From positions 6,639,031 through 6,703,030 of the forward strand of contig CM055311.2 of assembly GCA_029255685.2 (NCBI GenBank): DNA of 64,000 nucleotides. The letters are read 5' to 3'. The translations under genes were made by a program, and so were the position numbers. The notes beneath the pieces were generated by a model that made no database searches, was not told the origin of the DNA, and worked only from the letters and a program-made list of their open reading frames with translations. Below are positions 10,143 to 21,800 of the stretch, one piece after another (position 1 is the stretch's first letter; each line of letters starts with the position of its first letter). This DNA is from Silene conica. Lineage: Eukaryota; Streptophyta; Magnoliopsida; Caryophyllales; Caryophyllaceae.

Positions 10143-10811
10143 TTTATTTATCATTTTGTTTATTTTGTTGATATTCATGTAAGTTAATTTGTAATTAATG
10201 GTATATAATTAAGCATTACTAAAGTTCCTTTGCATGTTTGTAAACTGACTAAGAAATGGTGGAATAAAATATTTTATAAATTAAGTTGAGATTAATTTTA
10301 ACTCGAGATTAGTAACATTTTGGAGGAATTTTGGACAATTAAATATAAATTGATATTAAATTTAACTTGATATTAGTATAATTGAACTTGAGATTAAATT
10401 TAAGTTGATATTAGTATTATTTAACTTGATAATTTGGACAATTTAATCAACATTTCATTAAATCAAAATTTTTGTCGAATTAAGGAGAACTTAATTTAGT
10501 ATGGAGAAATTATGGACAGATTAAATCAACATTTTGGAGGAATTATGGACAATTTTATGTTTCTATTACACAATTGATTTACATTACCAATTTCGTTTTA
10601 AAAATTAGGTTTAATTTAACTTACGATGACACGAATTACAATTTTTTAGTGTTGTAAAAATATACCTATATTTTAATTATTGATAAATTGTAGTAGTACG
10701 AACGTAAGTGAATAATCGATAATTCATTTTACTCCAATTAGTGAAGTGTGTTGCGATGACATGATGACACTTGTACATGTTACATGCAATTTGCAAGGTA
10801 CAACTCACTAA
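10143..10811. other. Gene-free spacer
   Basis: AT-rich DNA between copies 1 and 2. Phrases on the theme AACTTGATATTAG / GAGATTAAATTTAA and GGAGGAATT(T/A)TGGACAATT recur between 10290 and 10550. From about 10735 the sequence matches, inverted, the promoter of the copy at 26017-26288. Confidence 0.5.
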
Positions 10812-10817
10812 TATAAA
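10812..10817 (+). promoter_or_regulatory. TATA box of the second 90-aa gene
   Basis: TATAAA lies 111 bp before the ATG. The preceding 80 bp (ATTAGTGAAGTGTGTTGCGA ... TTGCAAGGTA) is conserved in inverted form at 26400-26480, in front of the frameshifted copy, showing that the whole promoter was duplicated with the gene. Confidence 0.75.
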
Positions 10818-10922
10818 CCTTGACTTCCCTTGATATTAGTCATACACACCTTAACTTAACTTTGCATTTCTCCCAACTTCTCTCTACAAACAGTCCTTCC
10901 AAAACCCACTAAACCCTAAACA

Positions 10923-11195
10923 ATGGAAGCAATCATAAACGACACGAACAACCTCATCAAAGTGAATGAGGCCGCCATTAAATTTGCCCGTGATCAACAA
11001 CTGACGGTCATGAAGGAAGCGGTTGCGATAATACAATTTCGCAATCTTGCATGTACTTTAGGTATAGCGGGGGCACATGAGGCCCTTCAACCGAGTATCG
11101 ATCTATTGTTGGCGGCATTTGAAAATGGTGCTGCCAGTATTGTTGAGTACAATGGATGCATTGCGGAGTTGAAGGACCGTCTGAATAGGTTTTAG
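10923..11195 (+). CDS. 90-residue family protein, copy 2 (unknown function)
   Basis: A 90-residue helical protein with the family turn CTLGIAGAHEALQPS at about 44-58 and the ending ELKDRLNRF. It keeps all the invariant positions of the family, and Cys44 and Cys79, but has Gly in place of Cys69 and Asn in place of the usual Tyr15. The leader reads CACTAAACCCTAAACA then ATGG, a telo-box next to the start. By eye it shares about 37 of the first 50 residues with the frameshifted copy at 26017-26288, its mirror partner, with matching 5' and 3' flanks. No known domain is recognised. Confidence 0.84.
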   Translation: MEAIINDTNNLIKVNEAAIKFARDQQLTVMKEAVAIIQFRNLACTLGIAGAHEALQPSIDLLLAAFENGAASIVEYNGCIAELKDRLNRF

Positions 11196-12833
11196 GTTTT
11201 TTTATGTTTACTTTTATTGTATATTTTTTAGTTATTTTTAATTAGTATGTATGTATGTATAGATCTGTATATAATATTAATGGTAAGGCTTTTTTTTCTT
11301 ATTTTCTTTAATTATTAATTATCATTTTATAGTCGAACGAAAAATTAAATGAAAAAGTTATAATAGTAAAACGATAAACAGTTATTTTATTAAGATCGTA
11401 ATTTTATTTAGATCCTTAAAACGTTAAATCTTAAAAACGAAAATACGTAAAAACGTAACAAATTAAATGGACTATTATCGATTATTTCTATTAAGATCGT
11501 AAAAATTATCGTTTCCTGTATTTGTAATTATAGAAGAGTGTTGCACAAGGCACCCTAAGGGGTCGCATCAACCGACAAAAGGTAGTCTATGAGTTTCTAA
11601 GTCGTCAATCAATGTCAGGGTAAATCGTTTCAAATTGTTTACGAGTTCGTTTTTTCAGCGGTAATTCGTAATAATTTATTAACTGTATAATTAAGTTAAA
11701 TGCCGTATAACCAAGTAATAGACGGTGTCTTAGAAAGAGACATTTACAAAAAATAGTTTATACGAGTAGAAGTTTATTCTAAGAAACGTTTTTTGTACAA
11801 GAGACGATGTTTTCATTAGTTAAGCGTGTTTGTGTAGTCGTTTTTTTTAAGTTGTAATTGTTTAAAAACTAAAACTTGTTTTATAAATTTGAAACTAATT
11901 TTAACTTTGTACTAATATTGAAGGTTTTTTCATTTACAAATATTGAGCAGAATATTATAACTATGAACGTAAAATTCAATTTTGTAAAATTAATTTTAAC
12001 TTTGTAAAATTCAAATTTGTATAGTCGGTGCACTTCACTAATTCGGAGAAGATTAAAAGATACCATCATTAATTTGCATTGAGAAACCAAAAATTTAATT
12101 TAATACTTTATGTTTAACCGTGTTGAGAATTTGTACAACGTAAATAATTCGATGACACGAATTAATACTACATATTAACAAAATAGTTTTTCATGTTTTA
12201 ATAAAATCAGTCGAATTGGTTTGTAATTTCATTTTTAAGTAAATTCAATACCCTTTTGGTTAAAGTTTCTTTTACTTTAAAAATAACAATCTTTGTTTTA
12301 TTTTAAAAATATTAGTCATTTAGTGAAAATTAATGGTAATTTCTGGGTAATTATAAAATTAATATTATATTTTTAAATAATACAATTTGTTGACGTCATT
12401 TTTTTTATTAATGTAATTAGTTGACGTCATGTATAGCAATTAGTGGAGTATAAGTTATTTAATTGTAATTATAAAAATAATTACTTCTTATACAAGTATT
12501 AATGGCAGACTGAACACAAAAGAAGGTGACCTGCATTGAGACAAAAAAAAGGTAATCATTACATTGAAAATGCAAGGAAAAAGTTGCTTTTATTTGACTT
12601 TATTATTTTACATTTTAATAAGATATGGTGAAATCGTTATTTGCGTTTGCGTAGTCATTCGGTATAATTAGGCGGTTTACTAATTTAAAAGGCATTGAAT
12701 TTTACATTATCGTGAAGAATTAAATGAAAAGGTTAAAATACGTACAATAGAACGAAATGTGAACAAAAAAAATAATATTAATAAAAAGACGTTATTAAAA
12801 TAAGACAATAATTTAAATTAAAATATACGAGTA
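11196..12833. other. Gene-free spacer; 12110-12833 is a duplicate of 22780-23498
   Basis: No coding frame is supported. At 11530-11570 the phrase GAGTGTTGCACAAGGCACCCTAA is the first of several copies (also near 13566, 14308 and, inverted, 24500-24520). From about 12110 the sequence aligns in the same orientation with 22780-23498, through words such as TTGACGTCAT twice, AATGGCAGACTGAACACAAA and AAGATATGGTGAAAT. This is one segmental duplication that carried the downstream flank of a 90-aa gene. Confidence 0.65.
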
Positions 12834-12925
12834 CATCTTACTAAGACGATCCTTGAATTGCGTAATACTCTTGATGTAGTCGGTGATACTCGTAGCACAA
12901 CTTTGGTATGCTACGAACAATAAAT
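12834..12925 (-). pseudogene. 3' fragment of a 90-residue family gene
   Basis: Reading the minus strand gives the last 30 or so residues of the family (LLFVAYQSCATSITDY, then SITQFKDRLSKM). They match the copy at 23499-23771 closely. The stop codon has changed (TAG to TAC), and homology stops at about 12925. There the fragment runs straight into CATTTA-TGGTCACAATC sequence that elsewhere lies upstream of such genes. The N-terminal two thirds are missing, so it cannot encode a full product. Confidence 0.82.
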
Positions 12926-14690
12926 GGTCACAATCGAATATTGTAATAATTTTGTAAAAATATATTACGTAACAAGTTTACCAATATTTTATATTACGTA
13001 ACAAGTTTACCATTATTTTATATTTTCAAATATATATTACGTAACAAGTAAACTTTTTACGGTTTTTTTTTAATAATTTTGTAAAAAATACACTGCAACC
13101 AACATTAATTTTTTGTTTTGGGAATGTAAAGGTTTTCTGCAATAAATACAATGTTTCGCAATAGATACGCGGCCTTCAATGACTTGTTTAACAAATGCCT
13201 AACACGTTATTTAATTCTGATTTATTGTCGTCTTACTGTTCACGTTACTCATTCGTACGAACCGTCTTTTTTTGTATTTTTATAATTCGTAATAATTTAT
13301 TAAGTGTATAATTAAGTTCAATGACATATAATTAAGTAGTAGACGGTTTTTTAAAAAGAGACATTTAAAAAAAATAGTTTATACAACTTTATTATAAGAG
13401 ATGTTTTTTGTACAACAGACGATTTGTTCATTAGTTAAGCGCATTTTCTTAACAATAAACGGTTTTATTAGGTAGTTAAGACGAGCATCGTTTTTTCGTG
13501 TAATGTGTAATTAACGACGACGTGTATTACGACCGTAATGAAAAAAACGTATCGTATAATTACTGAAGAGTATTGCACAAGCCACCCTAAATGGTCACAA
13601 TCAAATTAATGTTGAGAATCTTACCAAATCTTATGCTTGACTATCATAAATGCTCATAGTCATTACTTCAATTTTTATTTTATGCAATTTATTTTAGAAG
13701 TTTAACAATATTTTATAGTTGTAAATATATATATTATGTAAATATTATACCTTTTTACGTTTTTTTTTAATAATTTTGCAATAAGTACACTGCACTGAAC
13801 ATTAATTTTTTTTTTTGGGAATTATAATGTTTTTTGCAATAAATACAATGTCTCCCAATAAATACGCGGTCTTTAATTAGTTGTTTAAGGAATAAGTGAC
13901 CTTTAAGGTTTTGGCAATAAATACAATCCATTAAATGCCTAACACGTTATTTATTTCTGATTTATTGTCGTTTTATTCTTCTCGTTAGTCATTCGTACGA
14001 ATCGCCTTTTTCTGGATGATTTAATATTTTTTGCAATAAATACATTGTATTGAAAATGTAACAAATTAGTTAAACGTTGAAAAATAAATACGTCATTAGT
14101 TGTTATTTTGTCATGTTTTCAATTACTTAAATGTATTTATTAAACAAAAGACGTTTTTTTTTTAATTAATTAAAACGAACTTATTAACTGTATAATTAAC
14201 TAATAAGACCATATTAAGAGAGACTATCATTTCTTTGATTAATCGCATATTATAATTAACGTCGAGTTGTATTGTGAACGTAAGCAAATAATCGTTTCGT
14301 ATATTTACTGTAGAGTATTGCACAAGCCACCATAAATCGTGACAATCAAATTATTATATACAATCTTACCAAATCTTTTGTTTTTCTATCATAAATGGTA
14401 ATAATCATTACTAATTTTATGCAAATTATTTTAAAACGTTTGCAATTATTATAAATAAAAATTTAATTTAAATATGTTACTATCATTTATACGTTTTTTT
14501 TTAATTGATTTGTTATAAATACACTGGTCTGAACATTAAATTTATGTTGGGATTTTAAGGTTTTTTGCCATAAATACAAAACATTGAACATTTCATTTAA
14601 ATTTTTTAAGAAATGGCAATAAATATACTGCGTTGAAACTATAACAAATTATGGAATTTATAGGTCTTTTTTTTTATTTCGATTATTGTC
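12926..14690. repeat. Degenerate repeat field with TTGCAATAAATACAATG words
   Basis: The word (T)TGCAATAAATACA(A/C)TG or a close variant occurs about ten times between 13137 and 14625, often near CATTGAA or GAACATTAA. A block with TATTGCACAAGCCACC(A/C)TAAAT appears at about 13567 and again at about 14310. The same two words occur inverted at 23930-24530 next to the copy at 23499. No ORF is supported. Confidence 0.62.
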
Positions 14691-14698
14691 TATAAATA
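14691..14698 (+). promoter_or_regulatory. TATA box of the third 90-aa gene
   Basis: TATAAATA lies 125 bp before the ATG at 14816. This leader lacks the AAACCCTAA word and has GTAAACCGCAACACTC instead. Confidence 0.6.
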
Positions 14699-14815
14699 AA
14701 CCGTCATAAGTTGTTATTTTCTCAAGTACTTTCAATTACTTGCCTTAAAATCTCAGGCTTCCAAGTGTCCTCCAAGAAAAAAAAAATTCTAATTTGGTAA
14801 ACCGCAACACTCTTT

Positions 14816-15088
14816 ATGGACGCAATCAAAAAAGACACAGGACTTTTAATCAAACAATACGAGGCTGCCGTAACCCTCGCCCGTGAACAACAAGTCACGT
14901 TGCTGAAGGAGGTCGTTTACATCCTCGAATATAGAAATCGTTCATGTTCGCAAGGGATTGAGGGTGCCCATGAAGCGCTCCAGTCCAGCATCGATTTATT
15001 GTTCGTGGCATACCAACGTTGTGTTACGAGTATCACCGAATACAACAAGAGTATTATTCAGTTGAAGGACCGTCTTAGTAAGATGTAG
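14816..15088 (+). CDS. 90-residue family protein, copy 3 (unknown function)
   Basis: A 90-residue all-helical protein starting MDAIKKDTGLLIKQYEAA, with the turn CSQGIEGAHEALQSS and the ending QLKDRLSKM. It keeps Cys44 and Cys69 and all the invariant family positions. By my count about 70 of 90 residues match the minus-strand copy at 23499-23771 with no indel, so the two are mirror partners; the 12834 fragment belongs to the same subgroup. No signal peptide or membrane span is visible. The function is unknown. Confidence 0.84.
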   Translation: MDAIKKDTGLLIKQYEAAVTLAREQQVTLLKEVVYILEYRNRSCSQGIEGAHEALQSSIDLLFVAYQRCVTSITEYNKSIIQLKDRLSKM

Positions 15089-16333
15089 ATTTTAATAAAA
15101 ATAATTGTTTTGTTTTTATTTAAGTTGTATTCTCGTTAGTCTCTTAATGTAATTCGTTTTTTCCAGTTTCGTTCCATTCTACGTATCTATATGTTCTCAT
15201 TTACTAGTAAACAATTTCACAAATTGAACGACTTTTAAAATATAAAACCGACTAATTATACGAAACGACAACTCATATTACGATTTCCCCACATCCTCTT
15301 CAAATCTAAAATAAAAGAAGTCAAATTAAACAAATTTTTCGATTTCTCCATTTCTTGCTTTTTCAATGCATAATCATTACATTTTTTTGTGTCTCAAGGC
15401 AACTTTTTTTTTTTTTCTGCAGTTTTTTCAGTCACCATTAATTAGCCGTAAGTAGCCATCATTAGCTGTCGATAACTATTCTGATAATTAAAGTCGAAAT
15501 ATTTTATTTGTAAATGATATTACGAAACCAATTTATTAATAGACGATAACTTAATATCAACGACTCTAATTTTTTTAAAGAAACTTTTTGGACAAAATAA
15601 CTATTGAAAATAATATGTGTTATTAGATTTGTATAAGATTTAGTAAAGTTAATAAATAACGACTTTGAATAAGATTTTTTGTAGGTCTTATTAATTTTGC
15701 GTGCACACTATAATAGATTTTCCGTTCATACTTTTTTATTCTGGAAATCTTGCAAAATGATACGATTTTCAATTTTAGAAATTTAGAATTCAATTCGATT
15801 CAAAAAAACGACTTTCAACTTTATAAAAATACAACTTCTAAACAACAACTTCACAAATTCAGTAACAGTCAAAAGGATATTGAATATATTTAGAAATCAA
15901 AGTACAACTTCCAAAATTCATTACCTTATTATTTTTAACATAAATAAAATTTCAACCGAAAGGGTAATGTATCGGCTCGTACAAATTAAATTAATAACAA
16001 ATTCGATTCATTTCAATAAAACATGCAGAACTATTTTAATGCGATGCTAATTTTTTAAAATTTATTTTCATCTTTAATCACTTGTTATTTTTGGAACAAC
16101 CAACTACTTTACCAAATAAAATTGAAATTTTTTAGTTACTCTGCTTTCAATATTTTAGTAGAAGATGTTAATGTAAATAACTAAAGTAAAACACTATAAA
16201 TTACCAACAAATCAAATATCCAAAATAACCCAAACAATATCGACCAAAATATCCATTGATATTAAAACTAAATACGGAGTATTACTTTTACATAATAAAA
16301 AGTAAATACAAAAACCGATTTTTTTAAAAAAAA
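15089..16333. other. Gene-free spacer
   Basis: AT-rich DNA with no supported ORF. Near the right end, 16020-16260 resembles 17760-17990 (AAAACATGCA(A/G)AACTATTT, then AAAGTAAAACACTA and AACAAATCAAAT), so the 3' flanks of copies 4 and 5 were duplicated along with the genes. Confidence 0.5.
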
Positions 16334-16606
16334 CTACAACCTACTTAAGCGATCCTTCAAACTACTAACTTCTGCAAGGTAATCTTCTAAATTCACACAG
16401 CAATATTCGTACGCCAGCATCAACAAAAAGATGATAGGTTGGAGTGCTTCATGAGCACCCGGAATCCCAAGTTCACAACCCAGGTTTCGGAATTCCATCA
16501 CCACAACAACCTTCCTCAACAGGGACAACTGGTCCTCACGAGCCTCGCTTATTGCATCCTCGTAGGACTGGATCAACTTAGCCATGTCCGACTTAAGAGC
16601 TTCCAT
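16334..16606 (-). CDS. 90-residue family protein, copy 4 (unknown function)
   Basis: A 90-residue protein starting MEALKSDMAKLIQSYEDA, with the turn CELGIPGAHEALQP and the ending SLKDRLSRL. It keeps Cys44 and a Cys69-Cys70 pair. Helix pattern and invariant residues are as in the rest of the family. The minus-strand leader is GAAAACCCTAACCCTAAAAA then ATGG, a double telo-box. It forms a subgroup with the copy at 18056 (about 51 of 90 residues identical by my count), in tandem orientation. The plus-strand ORF overlapping it at 16439-16702 is a shadow. Function unknown. Confidence 0.84.
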   Translation of the reverse strand: MEALKSDMAKLIQSYEDAISEAREDQLSLLRKVVVVMEFRNLGCELGIPGAHEALQPIIFLLMLAYEYCCVNLEDYLAEVSSLKDRLSRL

Positions 16607-18055
16607 TTTTTAGGGTTAGGGTTTTCAGGTAAGGGAAAGAGAGGGGAGGCTTTCTGGAGAAAAGTCAAAGTAACCTTTAGAGAGAAGACAAGCTCAGGAT
16701 AAGGAAGTGAAAGGATCATATTTTGATTGATTTTTGTACTTGACTAACAATTTAAAAATACACTTTTGTCTTCTGAATGAACGGCTACGATTTCATCTGA
16801 GATAAACTTTCTTTTTAAATAATAAATTATGTGTTATCAATACTTATCACTTTTGTGTCGTTTTATCCTGTTACTTAAAATGATCCGATCCTATCATAAA
16901 TTTTAAATTTTGGTATAAACCGACTGCGTTGCAAGATGAAGAAATTATGGATTTTAAATGTTATTTATTCTTGTTTCGATTATTCTCTATAAATAAACCG
17001 TCATTACTTGTAATTTTCCAGTTTCGTTCCATCGGACGTATTTAAAGGTTTTCATGATGCCACAATTTCGACGACTTTTAAAAAATAAAATCAAAACAAC
17101 TAATTATGTAAACCATCACTACTTTTAATTGCTAATTTTATTAATAAGATAAAATAGCTGCATCGACTACTTTATACTCAACGATTTATGTTATTAATAG
17201 ACGATTCCAATTTCTGCATACTAAAGTATATACTTTATACAAACAAGTAAATTAAATAAAGAAGTAAATTAAATAAGTGACAAAGTACTTAATAAAAATT
17301 TACGGCCACGAAGTTACAATTAACAACGATTTTCTATTAACAGTATACGATTAACCAACTTTTCGATTTCTCCATTTGAGTTTTCTTTTTCCATGCAAAG
17401 TCATTACAATTTCGGTTTAACAATGCTAATTAATGATGCTAACTTTTAATCTTCTTCGAATTAAATTTCAATTCCAATTAAATTTTAATTTCAATTTGAA
17501 ATTAATTTGAATTTGAATTTAAATTAATTTTTACAATTTCAATTAATCAATATAAATATTAATTTTACAAAGTTAAAATTAAAATTACAAATAATATATA
17601 ATTTTACGAAGTTACAATTAATTATACAAAATTGAATTTTCACAATTAAATTACAACTACAAAATTTAGTTACTTTTTAGTTTTTTTTAATAAAAAAAAT
17701 CTAAGGAAATGAGTACTTAATTTATTTAAAAATTAAATTAAAAGGAAATTCAATTGATTTAATAAAACATGCAAAACTATTTCAATATGTTGTTAATTTT
17801 TTACTGTTTATTTTCAATTTTAACCCGTTGTTCTTCATTTACCATGCAACTAAAATTCAAAATCAATTATCAACTTTTTAATGACTCTACTTTAAATAAT
17901 TTAACGGAACAACTGAAGTTAACTGAGTAAAGTAAAACACTAAAAAATAACAACAAATCAAATCTTCAACCGAACCAAAATCCAACAAAATATTCATTAA
18001 AATTTAAACTATATTTACATACTAATTAAAAATAAATAAAACCGAAAAAAAAAAC
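16607..18055. other. Gene-free spacer with promoter of copy 4 and 3' flank of copy 5
   Basis: 16607-16760 is the leader and promoter region of copy 4. It aligns with 18329-18490 (GAAAGGAT...TTTTTGTACTTGACTA), so this promoter was duplicated too. The middle (17450-17650) is a low-complexity stretch of AATTT(C/G)AATT-type words. No ORF is supported. Confidence 0.5.
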
Positions 18056-18328
18056 CTACAAGCTCCTAAGACGCTCCTTCAAACTCTTAACTTCTGAAAG
18101 ATACTCTTCTAAATTCATCTCTAAATATTCGTAAGACATCAGCAAGATAAGGATGGTTGGTTTGAGATCTTCAACAACACTCCGAAACCCTAGGGCATAA
18201 GCCCGGTTTCGGAATTCCATCACAGAAACCACCTTCCTCAACAGGGACAGCTGCTCCGACAGAGCAGTGCGCATTGCCTCCTCGTAGGACTCGATCAATT
18301 GAGCCATTTCCAACTTCAGAGCATTCAT
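18056..18328 (-). CDS. 90-residue family protein, copy 5 (diverged, no cysteine)
   Basis: A 90-residue protein starting MNALKLEMAQLIESYEEA and ending SLKERLRSL. It keeps the length and the invariant Glu16, Ala18, Gln26, Arg40-Asn41, Gly47, Leu62, Leu83-Lys84 and Leu87. It has lost Cys44 (Tyr) and Cys69 (Leu), and the turn GAHEAL is replaced by SVVEDL. Since the frame remains open despite about 43 percent divergence from copy 4, it is probably under constraint. The leader has AAAACCCTAAAACC before the ATG. Loss of both cysteines argues against a required disulphide or metal site in this member. Confidence 0.8.
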   Translation of the reverse strand: MNALKLEMAQLIESYEEAMRTALSEQLSLLRKVVSVMEFRNRAYALGFRSVVEDLKPTILILLMSYEYLEMNLEEYLSEVKSLKERLRSL

Positions 18329-18834
18329 TTTTGTAGGTTTTAGGGTTTTGAAGGAAAGAAAAGGGGAGGGGCGGTTTGTAGAGAGAGGTAAAATTAGTTT
18401 TTTAGAGAGAATGAGAGAGTCAGGATAAAAGTGATGTTTAGGTTTTTAAAAGTGAAAGGATGGGACTTGGATGGTTTTTTGTACTTGACTAAAAATTAAA
18501 AATTAGGGTATTACTCGTACAATTTGAGAATGTAGTTAATTTAACAAGTTGTAATTTAATATTTAAATAAATTCAATACCCTTTTGTATGCCACTGAATT
18601 TGTGTAGTTGTTTTGGTTCAAGTTTGTTTTATTTCATTTTATTATTTTAGATTTTAATAAGATATGGTGAAATCGTAATTTGGGTAGTCATTAGGTAAAA
18701 TTAGGCGGTTTACTAATTTAAAAGGCGTCGAATTTTACATTAACGTGAAGAATTAAATGAAAACTTAAAAATACCTACAATACAACGAAGCGTGAACAAA
18801 AGAAATGATATAAAATAGTTTTTCATCTTGACAA
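18329..18834. other. Promoter of copy 5 and left flank of the Helitron
   Basis: 18329-18490 is the leader and promoter region shared with copy 4. From about 18540 the sequence matches 12600-12790 and 23270-23460 (AAGATATGGTGAAAT, GGCGGTTTACTAATTTAAAAG, GTGAAGAATTAAATGAAA), a third copy of the duplicated flank. No ORF is supported. Confidence 0.55.
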
Positions 18835-21800
18835 CTAGTTTTTGTGCCCGTGCAAATGCACGGGATAATTTCATCTTTTAGTATTTAATTGTTTTATTGT
18901 TTTTTGTGGTCACTATGGTGTGTTCTAAAACTTTTGGCTCGAATTTTATTGGGAAAAGAAACAAATGGTGGACATCTAGGTATCTTCCTTATTACACAAC
19001 TAAATGTATAGTAATAATATTTTATCACTTTTCATATTGTCTTTAGTCTATTAGAGACAATATGAATAATACATAGAAAACGCTATGTTAAAATACAATT
19101 TATTTTCGTCTTACTAATCAGACTACAAATTAGATGTTTATTTTCTTAAATACAATAATGTAGTTTAATAAACCTTTTTAGCAAATATGTGTACAAAATC
19201 ATCTTAACATCCTCCTTGTCGTTTCAATGGATTTTCAATAGTAAGAAAATTAGTGAAGTGAAATGATTTTTATATATCATTTATTTGGATGAAAGTATTT
19301 ATATAGCTTATCGATTTAATGATTACTCATATAATATATTTATAGTCTAATTTGTGCCACCAATTCTCGCTTTAATTTCAACAATTTATTTAGGGAAATA
19401 ATAAAAGTTTTGTGAATAAAATTGAAAATAAAAAATTATGATAACAAAATTACAAATTATAATAATGGTGACTAACAAATATACCGTTAAATAAAAGATA
19501 TATAATTTAAATACATATGATAGATTAATAACCAAAGTTGTGAATGGAAAAGAAAAGGTCGTTATTAATTTATTCTTTGTGTTTTCAATTAATATTTTTT
19601 TATATATTTGTTTGTACTTATCATGTGACTCATAACATTTGAAATGAATTTTAAATGAACGTGACTTGGTGAGATACTTAGTATTATTTTTTATATAATA
19701 TTGTAGAGGATTTACCCTTTAAAGAGATTTTATAGATAAAAATTAGGATGGTTGTGATAGTTACATAAAAACATATGTGTAATTAATTTTTGCTTGCATA
19801 AATTTTGACAATTTATTCGAGAGAAGATTTTTTTTTGTGAAAGCAGACAAAAAATCATGATAATATGTAAAGTATAATAATAGTGAGAGAAAAAGTTAAG
19901 GAGTAAAACTTTAGAAATGGATTTGTCAATTTAGTAGTGGAAAATTAGCAAAACTAACGACACATTTTCTCAAATGGCATAATCATTAGAATTTAAAACA
20001 TACATGATGATATGATTCAAACATATTTTGTACGATTTAAGCATAGTTGTCTTCTTTTCATTCATCCAATATTACAATCATAACAATACTATTATAATTC
20101 TTCATAACTATTAATTTTCTTGATTCAAAAGAAAATAAAATATGCACAAATTAAAAATAAAAAAATATCTAAGAAAAATATGCATTGCAAGTGCTAAATG
20201 AATATATTAGGTGGGAAAAAATGATTTAAAAGCATGAAAGACTGAAAGTATCCAAAGTTCAAATAACGAATTGGAGAATGAGCATTGCATATTTGTATTA
20301 CAACCGATAACTATAATATTTACTCAGTATATATATGACACTATTAAAAGGTTAGATTGACATATTTGTAGCATACTTTCACACTTCAACCAAAATATTT
20401 GATTTTAGCATACTTTCACACTTCAACCAAAATATTTGATTTATAACCTGTTTGACAAAATACAAAATAGAATTAGAAATTTTACATGGAAAACTAAACT
20501 GCGTAAAAGAGTGAAAAATAGTGCAATACAATTTACAAATTTCGTGCCCGCAAGGGTGGAGTCTAGTGGTTAAAACCTGGGTGAAATTCCCAGGAGACCC
20601 GGGTTCAAGCCTCCCCAAGAGCAAAATCTTGTGGAGCATTCTTGGCCTGAGTCCATGCCTAAATAGACTTCGAGCCTGTCACCCTCGGGTGGTTTACCTG
20701 GTGTATGTGGTTTGCAGGCTATTACATATACCCGCGGGTTTACCCAGTGCGCACCGAAGGTAGCGGCAGCGGGTTCCCTCGTCACCAAAAAAAAAAATTT
20801 ACAAATTTCGTCTATTAATAAATTAAGGGTTATAATATATAATATAACATGTCACCATCTATGAGAAATTCATACTACCATTTTATATTGCACACACGCC
20901 ATAGTAAAAAAGAAAAACTCGATAAACCAATAAAGTATTCAAACAAAAAAATGGGAAGAAGATCTATTACCATTATTTTCCAATCCCATGGAATGTTATT
21001 GATATGTAAAATGTCACTCCCCTGCAATTTAAATACAAACACAAAATGATAATTAAATTAGATTCTAATTCTAACTATTAATTCTGAACATAAAAAGAGA
21101 TAAAAAAATGAAACAATTTATTTATTTCATTATGTATACCTTGCCTACCAACTTTCTAAATAAAAATAAAAATTAGGATTAGTGTCATAGTTATATAAGA
21201 TTATTTTGGTCATTAATTCTTGCATTAGTTTCAACAATTTATTTAGAGGAAGAAGAAAAGTTGTGAATGAAAAATTATAAATTATAATAATGGTTATTAA
21301 AAACATACCATTAAATAAAAAAAGTACATGTTATATATTGATTATGATATATTAAAAACCAAAGTTGTGAGTGAAACTAAAAAGTTTGTATTAATTTATT
21401 TTTTATGTTTGCAACTAATATTTTTACATTTTTGTACTTCTAAACATGTGACTCATAATATTTGGAGATGAATTTTAAATGACACGTGAGTTAGTGAGGT
21501 TCTTAGTTATTTTATATAATGTTGTACCGGAATTTATTATCGTCTTGTAGAAGTAACATCACTTTTATAATTTGTTAACTCATCAAATATTTAATATACA
21601 TAATTAATTGAGGAATAATTATGATAATAATGAGATTTTTGTAAAATATTTTAGTATATTTTATGTGTATATGAAAGGGGTTAATTTAATAAATTTAAAT
21701 TATATATATAAGTGCCATGTCACAATAATTTTTGTCATGTCATAATTAATTTTTGTCACGTCACATTAATTTGATATTTTAGTTTACCCTTTTAATAATA

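Noticed and set aside
16439..16702. Plus-strand 87-aa ORF
   Set aside because: It lies antisense to copy 4 of the 90-aa family, with no paralogue in the same frame.
20521..20788. ORFs on both strands around 20.5-20.8 kb
   Set aside because: They lie inside a SINE with clear A/B boxes and target duplication.
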